From assembly GCF_004339015.1 (NCBI RefSeq), contig NZ_SMFQ01000004.1, forward strand, positions 186,001-250,000: DNA of 64,000 nt, given 5' to 3'. Positions 26,928 to 35,179 of the stretch are shown piece after piece. Made by a program: the position numbers and the translations under genes. Position 1 is the stretch's first letter. Every line of letters starts with the position of its first letter. The DNA is from Cocleimonas flava (GTDB taxonomy: Bacteria; Pseudomonadota; Gammaproteobacteria; Thiotrichales; Thiotrichaceae). Below the pieces are notes generated by a model, which worked only from the letters and a program-made list of their open reading frames with translations, was not told where the DNA came from and made no database searches.

Positions 26928-28142
26928 ATGTCAGACTTTAAACAAACAGGACCAATTACAACACTCCACAAATTACCGGGTGCGTCATTAGAAAAAATTG
27001 AGAATGAATTAAGACGCCTATCCAAAAGACATCCAATGACTCTCATCCTGCCCTCCTTATTTTCTGAACTGGAAGGCCCTGCATTATCGGGAATTTTAGA
27101 TGAGCTACAACATGCCGATTACATCAATGAAATCGTCATTGGTCTGGATCAGGCAGATCAAAAACAGTTTGATTATGCACGTGAGTTCTTTTCCAGATTA
27201 CCCCAGAAAAAACGCATTCTTTGGAATGACGGACCTCGCTTAAAAGCCGTTGCTAAAATGCTGGAAGACAAAAAACTGGCGCCCGATCAACCCGGCAAAG
27301 GACGCAATGTCTGGTACTGCATGGGCTATATTCTAGCTGCTAATAACAGTAAAGCGATTGCCCTACACGATTGCGATATTCTTACCTATACCCGTGAAAT
27401 TCCGGCTCGGCTGTTTTACCCCATTGCCAACCCTGCACTGGATTTTGAATTCTGTAAGGGCTATTACGCCCGCGTAAATGCTAAACAACAACTCAGTGGT
27501 CGTGTCACACGTTTATTTGTACAACCGATGTTGCTGGCGCTGAAAAAGGTATTAGGTAATATCGAATACATCGAATTTCTCGATGCATTCCGCTACCCAT
27601 TATCAGGTGAATTCTCCATGAGTGATGACATGCTCAACTCAATGCGAATCCCGAGTGACTGGGGTCTGGAAATCGGCATACTCTCCGAAGCTTATCGCAA
27701 CACATCGCCACGACGCGTTTGTCAGGTTGATATTGCCGATAATTACGATCACAAGCATCAGGAAATGGGTGGCGAAGATCACACACAAGGCTTGTCTCGC
27801 ATGAGTCATGAAATTACCAAAGCGCTGTTTAGAAAATTAGGTACTGAAGGCCATGCGATGAATAAAGCCTTCTTCCGCGCAGTAAAAGCCACCTACCTGC
27901 GCGAAGCATTAGACTTGCTGGATAACTTTAACGCAGATGCGCAAATTAATGGTTTAACCATGGATATCCATGCCGAAGAAAAGACCATCGAACTCTTCGC
28001 CAGCAGTATTATTGAAGCGGGTGAAACCTATCTGAAAAACCCGATGGAAGTGCCTTTCATCCCTAACTGGCGTCGTGTATTCAGCGCTGTACCAGATTTA
28101 ACCGATCAAATACTGGAAGCGGTTGAACTGGACAACGCCTGA
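26928..28142 (+). CDS. gpgS: Glucosyl-3-phosphoglycerate synthase
   Basis: Glycosyltransferase (GT81) that joins glucose from an NDP-sugar to 3-phosphoglycerate. The 404-residue protein has the nucleotide-sugar segment LILPSLFSELEGPALSGIL, a charged KRILWNDGPRLK region, the metal-binding ALHDCDILTY (DxD-like), FEFCKGYYARV, and the acceptor/PLSGEFSM and IPSDWGLEIGIL segments typical of GpgS. Its ribosome-binding site AAAAGGATGTC is good. It works with the phosphatase just upstream. The convergent phosphorylase downstream degrades the product. Confidence 0.94.
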   Translation: MSDFKQTGPITTLHKLPGASLEKIENELRRLSKRHPMTLILPSLFSELEGPALSGILDELQHADYINEIVIGLDQADQKQFDYAREFFSRLPQKKRILWNDGPRLKAVAKMLEDKKLAPDQPGKGRNVWYCMGYILAANNSKAIALHDCDILTYTREIPARLFYPIANPALDFEFCKGYYARVNAKQQLSGRVTRLFVQPMLLALKKVLGNIEYIEFLDAFRYPLSGEFSMSDDMLNSMRIPSDWGLEIGILSEAYRNTSPRRVCQVDIADNYDHKHQEMGGEDHTQGLSRMSHEITKALFRKLGTEGHAMNKAFFRAVKATYLREALDLLDNFNADAQINGLTMDIHAEEKTIELFASSIIEAGETYLKNPMEVPFIPNWRRVFSAVPDLTDQILEAVELDNA

Positions 28143-28156
28143 TAATTAAATGAAAA

Positions 28157-28178
28157 GAAGCGAATCAAACGTCGCTTC
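28157..28178. terminator. Small hairpin between convergent genes
   Basis: GAAGCGA / TCGCTTC stem between the gpgS and GH13 stops. It is short and lacks a T-tract, so it is a weak terminator at best. Confidence 0.45.
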
Positions 28179-28191
28179 AAATACGGATGAG

Positions 28192-29967
28192 TTATACAGA
28201 CACTGCCAACCAAAGACAGGCATACGGCTTTAACACCAGCATATTGCCTTCTCTTTCTGGTTCTACGTCATAGAGAACATTTTTCCATTCGCCCGGTTCA
28301 CCAAGAATCGGGCGTATTTTCGCATCATCCAGATACTGATTCACTTTACTGAAATTATATAAAGCCACAATCTTCTGTTTACAATCCAGCGAAACACGCA
28401 CCACGCCTAACACCTTGTCATCCAGATCTAGCACATCCTGCGTTGCATCTGGGTGGAAAGCAGCCTGCTCGCGGCGCACTTTGATGCGGCGCAAATACTC
28501 ATTCATTAAAAGATGCGTACTACTCTCTGGTACTTCCAGCAAAGCTTCTAACTCATCAATATTCCATTGATGACGATTGATCGAACGCGTCGTACCTGTG
28601 ACTTCGACGTGTTCGTGATCGTTCGGCGTAGCGAGCAAGGAATGAATATAAATACCCGGAATACCACGCATCGACAAAGCAACTGTTTGTGACAGAAGAA
28701 AACGCGCGACTTGCCATGGTGCAGACTGATTACCCGGATTTCTAAACGCATCGAAATACGTTACATTGATTTCATACGGGACATTCTTACCTTCAACATT
28801 CTTGCGGGTAGAAATATACGCACCACCGGCACGCATATCCTCAAGCAACTGTTTTAGCTCATCTTCAGGAATCAATCCTTCCAGTGGACGAACGCCGATT
28901 CCATCGTGCGATGCCGTAAAGTTAAAATAGGTACACCCCTCTGGCGGTGGCGTTAGATGTTTCAACCATTCATATAAGTAAAGGGTATTACTGGTGTGAA
29001 TCGCGTGTAGCAACAACGGTGGCAAACTAAACTGATACACCATCTGGGCTTCATCGCCTTCACCAAAATAACTGATGTTTTCTTCGTGCGGCACATTCGT
29101 TTCTGTTAATAGAATTGCCCCTGGGCTTACCGCGTCCGTCACATCGCGTAATAGTTTCACCACCTCGTGTGTTTGAGGTAAATGCAAACAAGACGTGCCC
29201 TCTTCTTTCCATAAGAAAGCAATTGCATCAAGACGCGTAATGCGCGAACCCTGGCTGATATAAAACAGCAAAATATCCAGCATTTCCAACAACACTTTGG
29301 GGTTCTTGTAATTTAAGTCGACCTGATCTGCACTAAACGTCGTCCAGACATGGCGAATACCGGAATGCGTCGGGATATCCGTCAACAACGGCGTACTTCT
29401 GGGACGCACCACGTGAGACCAGTCTTTGTTTGGATCTTCGTAAATGAAGAAATCTTTATAAGGGTCGCGATCAGCACGAAAATCAGAGAAATACAGACTC
29501 ACGCGCGAACAATGGTTCAATACGAAATCAAACATCAGATTGAAATTTTCACCGAGCTTATCTACATCATCCCAGGTGCCTAAATCCGACCGAATCACAC
29601 GATAGTCAGCAACAGAAAAACCATCGTCAGACGTGTAAGGAAAAATCGGCAATAAATGAATCACATTAAAATAATCACTGAGGCGTTTATCAGCAAATTC
29701 TTTAAGGGTTTGTAGCGATGCTTTTTCAGGCGTACCTTGATTGGTACTTTCCTGCTGTGAACTCGATTGAATCGAGTCACCATAACTAATCAGGGTGACG
29801 TCTTTCTCATCCCAATGGCTTTTGAAATGGTGTTTATCAATCGCTTTCTGATATTTCTGTATGCGCTGTTCTAACTCGGGAATAAACCATTCTGCGACCT
29901 CCTCACCGTACAAAAAATTTAAACGGGTAACTATCTGGCTGATAGTGTCTGCAGGAAGTTTCTTCAT
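28192..29967 (-). CDS. GH13_18 phosphorylase, probable glucosylglycerate phosphorylase
   Basis: The 591-residue enzyme has the sucrose-phosphorylase-like GH13_18 architecture. Visible GH13 regions are FNVIHLLPIFPYTSDDGFSV, LMFDFVLNHCS, the nucleophile Asp in RITRLDAIAFLW, the acid/base Glu in AILLTETNVP, and FTASHDGIGVRPLEG. Its placement against gpgS and the phosphatase fits glucosylglycerate phosphorylase, which splits glucosylglycerate with phosphate into glucose 1-phosphate and glycerate. Sucrose phosphorylase is the main alternative. It is cytosolic, with no signal peptide. Confidence 0.9.
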   Translation of the reverse strand: MKKLPADTISQIVTRLNFLYGEEVAEWFIPELEQRIQKYQKAIDKHHFKSHWDEKDVTLISYGDSIQSSSQQESTNQGTPEKASLQTLKEFADKRLSDYFNVIHLLPIFPYTSDDGFSVADYRVIRSDLGTWDDVDKLGENFNLMFDFVLNHCSRVSLYFSDFRADRDPYKDFFIYEDPNKDWSHVVRPRSTPLLTDIPTHSGIRHVWTTFSADQVDLNYKNPKVLLEMLDILLFYISQGSRITRLDAIAFLWKEEGTSCLHLPQTHEVVKLLRDVTDAVSPGAILLTETNVPHEENISYFGEGDEAQMVYQFSLPPLLLHAIHTSNTLYLYEWLKHLTPPPEGCTYFNFTASHDGIGVRPLEGLIPEDELKQLLEDMRAGGAYISTRKNVEGKNVPYEINVTYFDAFRNPGNQSAPWQVARFLLSQTVALSMRGIPGIYIHSLLATPNDHEHVEVTGTTRSINRHQWNIDELEALLEVPESSTHLLMNEYLRRIKVRREQAAFHPDATQDVLDLDDKVLGVVRVSLDCKQKIVALYNFSKVNQYLDDAKIRPILGEPGEWKNVLYDVEPEREGNMLVLKPYACLWLAVSV

Positions 29968-30401
29968 ACTTAAGTACTTTCTGGTGAGTTAGGAATTTAA
30001 AATATATCTTAATTAAACATTATAATCTTGGTTAAAACGCGGTTTGGATATAGAAATACTAACCCGCTTGTTTAAATTAGATAACCTGTAATATTAGTTA
30101 CTTAATAATTTTTTATATATTTTTAGACGTTTTAAAGTCATTTATCCAATAGGCATCAGACTTTTTTCTCTCAAAAAACTTCTGGACGAATATTATTTTT
30201 GCTTCTATAAGAAATACTGATACATCGTTCAAATCACATATATACACAACAATAATACGTATTTCGTTGTATCAAATAACAGACTTAATCGAGTTATTGA
30301 AAATATTGGATTTGACTGTTAGTTGGAAAATGTCAGAAAAAACAATGTAAGCAATACCTGTCAGATCAAGTCTAAACATCTATCAACTTGAGGGAAAAAC
30401 G
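29968..30401. other. AT-rich intergenic region between divergent genes
   Basis: No gene, hairpin or C-rich element was found in these 434 bases. They are strongly AT-rich and must hold the promoters of the GH13 phosphorylase gene and of the acidic lipoprotein gene (ribosome-binding site TTGAGGG near 30390). Confidence 0.5.
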
Positions 30402-31292
30402 ATGCGACTTAAAATAATCTTACTACTTAGTATTTGTTTCACTTTTGTGGCTTGCGGTGGCGGAGGAAGTAACTCTGACACAAATGACGATATGACCGAA
30501 GATATGACATCTGAAGAAGATACAAATCCTGAAAACGACGATGATACTGAAGAATCTGATGACAGTTACAGCGACAGTGGCAGTGATAGTAACAATGACG
30601 ACGGTTCTGATGATGGCGGTGAAACAGGCGGCGATGATACAGGTGGCTCCGCAGGAAATTGCATCACAATACCTCGCCCTATTGTAGGACAAAAAATCAC
30701 CCTGAAAAGAACCAGCGATCAAGATAGTACCGTTAGTACAGAAACAGAAACCGTGACTGTCTCTAATAATACAACATTATCGTTAGATACCACCTACGAA
30801 CAAAATGTTGCTGGCTTTAATATTTCCAGCACGGGTGATATGACATTCACCTATACCATAGCCAATAACTTTCGGGACATTACCAAATTAGAAACCAACT
30901 TAGTGACTAATAATTCACTCACAGGTGAAATTGAAACCAATCTGGTCAATGAATATTCACCTTACTGGCGAGTTGCCTCTGATGAAATTTGTGAAGGTCA
31001 AACGTGGACAACAGATTCGGTCGTAACCACCACGGTAACATCTAGTGCCGATCCATCTGCTAACACCATGACAAACAATCAAAATATCATATTCACCATA
31101 GAAAGCGTAAACATCCAGAAAACAGTAACCGCAGGAACCTTCTCGACTTATCAAATACGTCAGGAAGACGCTAATGGGGTAAATACCATCTGGTTTGATA
31201 AAGCCACGGGATTATGGGTAATTAGTGAAGGCCGAAATTCAGACGGTGATCTCATCGGAACAGCCGAACTCATTTCAATGGAACAGCTATAA
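30402..31292 (+). CDS. Acidic lipoprotein of unknown function
   Basis: The 296-residue protein has a lipoprotein signal (LLLSICFTFVACGGGG). An Asp/Glu/Ser/Gly-rich linker of about 65 residues follows. A beta-rich domain of about 200 residues contains two cysteines (CITIPRPIVGQK and DEICEGQTW) and ends DANGVNTIWFDKATGLWVI. The domain resembles uncharacterised surface proteins with a steroid-like or lipid-carrier beta fold, but I do not recognise a named family. It is probably anchored to the outer membrane. A hairpin follows the stop. Confidence 0.75.
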   Translation: MRLKIILLLSICFTFVACGGGGSNSDTNDDMTEDMTSEEDTNPENDDDTEESDDSYSDSGSDSNNDDGSDDGGETGGDDTGGSAGNCITIPRPIVGQKITLKRTSDQDSTVSTETETVTVSNNTTLSLDTTYEQNVAGFNISSTGDMTFTYTIANNFRDITKLETNLVTNNSLTGEIETNLVNEYSPYWRVASDEICEGQTWTTDSVVTTTVTSSADPSANTMTNNQNIIFTIESVNIQKTVTAGTFSTYQIRQEDANGVNTIWFDKATGLWVISEGRNSDGDLIGTAELISMEQL

Positions 31293-31315
31293 GGTATCGT
31301 ATTGATACATAAAAG

Positions 31316-31365
31316 ACCATCCGACAAATGCCTAACAAAACGCATATAAACGTCGGATGGTTTTA
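31316..31365 (+). terminator. Hairpin after the acidic lipoprotein gene, REP-like stem
   Basis: ACCATCCGAC / GTCGGATGGT with a 26-base loop, then TTTT. The stem shares the CATCCGAC / GTCGGATG core of the REP-like palindromes elsewhere in the window. Confidence 0.6.
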
Positions 31366-31461
31366 ACTCAATTGTCTATTCAACTAACCGAGTTTTTTAT
31401 TATAAATAATCATTGTTTATTCGAATCAGTATTTATTGGCGTCTAATAAATATATCTAAGC

Positions 31462-31489
31462 CACCCCCCTACTTATAGGCAGTTTTTTT
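31462..31489 (+). repeat. C-rich interspersed element, short form (copy 9)
   Basis: Variant TACTTATAGGCAG plus seven T's. It lies between convergent genes, 6 bases from the DUF1287 stop. Confidence 0.85.
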
Positions 31490-31494
31490 CAGCA

Positions 31495-32313
31495 TCATTC
31501 TGGAGATAATGCCTCACTCTTGTAATGCCCAATAATCTTGAAATCAAACAACATATCATTCATTTGTGGGCCACCACCAATGTTGTGAACGATTAAAGGA
31601 TTACTGGTATGTTCAGATACGTAATTCGAGACGATGCCGATATGCACCATGTTTGTTCCTTTCGCGCTACTGCCACTTGGTTTACTCAAATCCCAGGCGA
31701 CGACATTACCTGCTAAGTAATCCATCGGGTCATCCGAGATGGGTAACGATGCGCCAGCGCGTTCGAAGAACGTCATTAAATTAGGCACACGCCGATGATC
31801 GATATTGGTATCCGGTTTAGACAGCTTCCATTTGTTGGGATAACTACGGAAATTACGCTTCATATCCTCGTGGACACGTTGTTGCAAATCGATCCCTAGG
31901 CCACGAAATGAGCGTATCACCACATCGGTACAAACGCCGATATCTGCAGGAACATCACCCATAGGATATGCAATTTTGCGATAACTACCGTCGTATCTGA
32001 CATTAGATTGAAGGCGCAATTCAGCTTGAATCGCCAAGTGATCCTGAAACGTTAATTCTCTCTCTGGCTCCACATCGATTTCTTGCTGATCAGTAGTGAG
32101 TTGAGTGTGGCTGGGCTTTGTACTCTGGTCGATATTCACATCGTCAATAATTGCATCGCCGATAATGACATCGCGGATAATGGCATCGCCGTTAAGAGTA
32201 TCGTCTTTGAATATGTGATGTTTGATCGATGAAAGCTGCACAGTAGCAACTAAACCAACTATTAAGGCGAGTAATAATATTGCTGTTCGGACATGGTGCT
32301 GTGTGCTTTTCAT
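31495..32313 (-). CDS. DUF1287 family protein, paralog A
   Basis: The 272-residue protein has an N-terminal membrane anchor (ILLLALIVGLVATVQL) and a variable Asp-rich linker with repeated GDAII-like units. The DUF1287 domain follows: KIAYPMGDVPADIGVCTDVV, VHEDMKRNFRSYP, PDTNIDHRRVPNLM and VHIGIVSNYVS. The conserved Cys in GVCTDVV and His in VHIGIV look like a papain/NlpC-like catalytic pair (inference). E. coli YijF is a relative. Two paralogs lie at 38309 and 45163. The GTG start at 32328 runs into the C-rich element; the ATG at 32313 (MKSTQ) is shared with paralog C. Confidence 0.87.
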   Translation of the reverse strand: MKSTQHHVRTAILLLALIVGLVATVQLSSIKHHIFKDDTLNGDAIIRDVIIGDAIIDDVNIDQSTKPSHTQLTTDQQEIDVEPERELTFQDHLAIQAELRLQSNVRYDGSYRKIAYPMGDVPADIGVCTDVVIRSFRGLGIDLQQRVHEDMKRNFRSYPNKWKLSKPDTNIDHRRVPNLMTFFERAGASLPISDDPMDYLAGNVVAWDLSKPSGSSAKGTNMVHIGIVSNYVSEHTSNPLIVHNIGGGPQMNDMLFDFKIIGHYKSEALSPE

Positions 32314-32325
32314 GATTACGTTTGC

Positions 32326-32374
32326 CACCCCCCTACTTTGAATGATATTTACGTTTTATAAGGATACTTTTTTT
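32326..32374 (+). repeat. C-rich interspersed element, reduced medium form (copy 10)
   Basis: TACTTTG is followed by AATGATATTTACGTTTTATAAGGA, then ACTTTTTTT: a shortened version of the medium insert. It lies between divergent starts. Confidence 0.75.
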
Positions 32375-32497
32375 CATTAATTTCTAAAAATGTAAATCGA
32401 TCACATTTTGAATCCTGAGTCACGTTTAAAATAACGACTAATAGCATACGCTGATATCGCAAAACAACGCAAATGACAACATTCAAAAAGGAATAAT

Positions 32498-33211
32498 ATG
32501 TGCGACATATTACCGGGAGGTAGAAGAGTCAGACACAGGATGCCAAGGCATCCTCAATGTTATGAAACCAATCCACCGCCAGAAAATTCACCAACAACGC
32601 GTGGTACAACAGGTACTAACAGCAACCTTCAACGACAATATCAAAGACGTTTCGAGCTTTCACTGGAACGTGCTGGCATCAATGAAGCGATAGAACGACT
32701 TCATGCCACATTACTCTCCGAAGCCCGCCGTATGAGTGCCAGCATGTCATACGAAAGCTTCACCACACTTGATGCTAACCCAAATCAGGCAATACGGCTG
32801 TTTCAATCAGTGCTTCAAAACGTACTAGAGAATATCCGCGATGCCGGCTTATCCAGAATGCTACCCCAATTCGTGATGAGATTAATGGGATCACCACTGA
32901 CCTATCTAACTGGTCTTCAAAGCGTTTACGATCAAAGCCGTTGGGACTCTCGCGATGCAGGTCGACGCAATAGTTTTCGTACTCAACAGGTCTATGCGCA
33001 CCTCATTTGGGTGTATGCCAGTAGCGCTTCAGACAACAATCTGCAACGCGCCATAGAGTACAACCAAACACTCGTCACTCAGGGACTAAGATACATACGC
33101 TGGAAAGAGCAAGAGTTACCGCGTCTTCGCGCATGGGTATTACAAAACACCACGGCCATAGATCGCGGCGGAACATGGGATGTACCTTCAACAGGATTAA
33201 GACATTACTGA
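32498..33211 (+). CDS. Hypothetical protein, first gene of an unknown two-gene unit
   Basis: The 237-residue protein has no signal peptide. It has a basic, Pro-rich start (LPGGRRVRHRMPRHPQCY) and a mostly helical remainder (FELSLERAGINEAIERLHAT, RLFQSVLQNVLENIRDAGL, VYAHLIWVYASSASDNNLQ). I do not recognise a family. It has a good ribosome-binding site (AAAGGAATAAT) and is followed 29 bases later by a second unknown gene. The helical middle could be a tetratricopeptide-like or all-alpha effector fold, but that is speculation. Confidence 0.7.
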   Translation: MCDILPGGRRVRHRMPRHPQCYETNPPPENSPTTRGTTGTNSNLQRQYQRRFELSLERAGINEAIERLHATLLSEARRMSASMSYESFTTLDANPNQAIRLFQSVLQNVLENIRDAGLSRMLPQFVMRLMGSPLTYLTGLQSVYDQSRWDSRDAGRRNSFRTQQVYAHLIWVYASSASDNNLQRAIEYNQTLVTQGLRYIRWKEQELPRLRAWVLQNTTAIDRGGTWDVPSTGLRHY

Positions 33212-33240
33212 AAATTTAACGCGATAAAGGAGTATTAAAA

Positions 33241-33948
33241 TTGAATAAAGTTGATGTTGAAAAAATTTGGACAGATGTTCAAGGAGAAGCTGGCAACCGC
33301 TCTAAAGGATCATTCAAACGCGCGCTCTGGTACGGAAATAACAGCAAGGTATTCGGACAAAACAAAGGCGCACGAAAAGCCATTCGTAATGCACCCAAGC
33401 AAATTGCATTAGGGTCGCTGGATTTTGCAGGCATGGCCCCGGGGTTAGGTGCTGCTGTAGGCATGGTGGTCGATCAAGCCTTATCCGCAGGTAAGGACCT
33501 TTATAGTGCTGAGGTTAAGCCCTACTTAAAGCAAAAACCCACTTCAGCTGATGAACAATTGCGTAAACAGGTTAAGAGCTCCGTTAAGGACATGAAGTCT
33601 AATGCCTTTCAGGTAATGGATAGAAATCTGGTAAAACTGAAAGACTCCGGCAAAAAAGTAAGCCCATCCATTAGAGACTTAATGGCCGCTGCCCCAAGCG
33701 CGACGTATCAGAATTCATCCATGGGCGTTTCAATTGGCGGATCATCAGATGATGAGAAGCAAGCTAAAAAAGCACACGATGCTTTGCGCCAGATTGCAGA
33801 AACTGAGTATTATATAGACAAAGAAATGGGCATGGTTAAGGTCCTACAAGAAGCTTTGGTAGTTCTTGAAAAAGACCTCAACAAGATGCAAGTATCAACT
33901 CAGAAAGTGCGTAAAGAAGTGATGGATTATATTGAGAGTGCTTTATAG
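33241..33948 (+). CDS. Hypothetical protein with Gly/Ala-rich hydrophobic segment
   Basis: The 235-residue protein starts at TTG (33241) with AAAGGAG 8 bases upstream. It has a basic N-terminal 50 residues and a Gly/Ala-rich hydrophobic stretch at about 57-83 (GSLDFAGMAPGLGAAVGMVV) that could insert in a membrane. A Lys-rich middle and a C-terminal coiled coil (ETEYYIDKEMGMVKVLQEAL) follow. It matches no family I know. It is probably co-transcribed with the preceding gene. A colicin-like or secreted effector pair is one possibility, without direct evidence. Confidence 0.68.
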   Translation: MNKVDVEKIWTDVQGEAGNRSKGSFKRALWYGNNSKVFGQNKGARKAIRNAPKQIALGSLDFAGMAPGLGAAVGMVVDQALSAGKDLYSAEVKPYLKQKPTSADEQLRKQVKSSVKDMKSNAFQVMDRNLVKLKDSGKKVSPSIRDLMAAAPSATYQNSSMGVSIGGSSDDEKQAKKAHDALRQIAETEYYIDKEMGMVKVLQEALVVLEKDLNKMQVSTQKVRKEVMDYIESAL

Positions 33949-34086
33949 TTTAAAACTGAATATGTAATAACGGAATATTCAGTCGAATCATGATAACGCT
34001 TAAGTGAACTAGACTAACCAAAGTATATATTTTAATTTGAACACATAATTGGAAAGTAAATACATTATCTAAGGATAGGATTAAAA

Positions 34087-34629
34087 ATGAAAACATTAAA
34101 AACATTTTTTGCAAAGCTTATTACTTTATCATTGCTGTTAATAGCAGTACCTTCTTCAGTATTTGCCGGAGATGCTAGTTTACCCGTCATTAATTTTGCT
34201 CTCCCAGCTGGAGCAACAGCTGTGCCTTCACTTTCAGGAACAATGCTTGTTATATTGAGTTTACTATTGTTCGTAGTAGCTCTTAAAATTTCCAAACAAA
34301 AAAATGCTAATACCGGAAAATTCTTTGTTACCTTAATAGGTGTCACAGCAATTGTTTCAGGCAGTGGCGGAATTAAGATGATATCTGAAGTTAATGCCGG
34401 TAATGATGCTGTATTTATTAATATTCCTGAAAACATTACAAGAACGTTAGATACATACACTCCATACACATTTAAAAACACGAATGCTCAAGCTTTAACA
34501 ATCACTTTAGAAGAGAATGATTATTCTTGTATTTCATTGGATGGGGGTGCAACGCTTCCTTTGTGCAATGATGGTTCACTCGCCCCAGACTCCTCTTGTG
34601 GAATAGTATGTATTAATCCACCAGATTGA
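34087..34629 (+). CDS. Putative midcut-by-XrtH protein (exosortase H substrate)
   Basis: The 180-residue protein has a signal peptide (LLLIAVPSSVFAG). About 20 residues later comes a second hydrophobic tract preceded by a sorting-like motif and followed by basic residues (AVPSLSGTMLVILSLLLFVV, then KISKQK). This is like a sorting signal placed in the middle instead of at the C-terminus. A Cys-containing C-terminal domain (DYSCISLDGG, SSCGIVCINPP) follows. This layout fits proteins annotated as midcut by exosortase H. XrtH itself is not in the window. The identification rests on motif recognition from memory. Confidence 0.65.
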   Translation: MKTLKTFFAKLITLSLLLIAVPSSVFAGDASLPVINFALPAGATAVPSLSGTMLVILSLLLFVVALKISKQKNANTGKFFVTLIGVTAIVSGSGGIKMISEVNAGNDAVFINIPENITRTLDTYTPYTFKNTNAQALTITLEENDYSCISLDGGATLPLCNDGSLAPDSSCGIVCINPPD

Positions 34630-34975
34630 GAGTTTTAAGCTTTTAGAAATATTTGTAAGAAATTATTTTTAAACTGATTCGATTTCAGTTTAATTAACTT
34701 TATGTTTTTTGTGTAATTCGGGTTTAATTTACTTTATATACTACAAGCAAAAATCCTTAAAATAGACGTGAATTTAATAGAAATAAACCATAGTTTACTG
34801 GAAATACATCTTCCAGCAGTTTAATTTGCCGCCATTTTTGGTGGCATCTTTGGCGGCATAGTTTCCCAAAAAAAACTGAACATGATAGAGTCATAACAGT
34901 TTGAAGCTAATTTTCCTATGACGTCAACGGGGATTTGTATCTAGTGCTTTCAAGTTCACCGGTATAATTTATTTT
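34630..34975. other. Intergenic, AT-rich, with one hairpin
   Basis: No gene is visible. The 34826-34858 stretch forms TTGCCGCCA / TGGCGGCA around a loop that itself contains TGGTGGCA, a small palindrome of unknown role. A C-rich element in medium form follows. Confidence 0.45.
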
Positions 34976-35115
34976 CACCCCCCCCACCTTTGAATGATAT
35001 TAGGTTTTTGTTTTTTGAAAACGTAAATAGAGCCGAGCTTGCGAGACAAAAGCTTTAGCTGACCCTTCAGGGTGAGGCGTAGCCGAATAATTTATGCTTT
35101 GCGGGGGCACTTTTT
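34976..35115 (+). repeat. C-rich interspersed element, extended medium form (copy 11)
   Basis: About 140 bp. The C-rich start is followed by AATGATATTAGG..., a TTTTTG/CAAAA-type hairpin, a middle module with GACCCTTCAGGGTGAGGC and TAGCCGAATAATTTATGC, and the GGGGGCACTTTTTC end. It combines parts of the medium and long forms. Confidence 0.85.
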
Positions 35116-35138
35116 CAATGAATGAATGATTGATTGAA

Positions 35139-35170
35139 CTGTCAGACAAGCATTGCGCCATCCGACCCAC
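35139..35170 (+). repeat. Partial REP-like palindrome
   Basis: GTCAGACAAGCATTGCGCCATCCGACCCAC, one arm of the REP-like unit, following the T-tract of copy 11 after about 25 bases. Confidence 0.6.
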
Positions 35171-35179
35171 ACTAATCAT

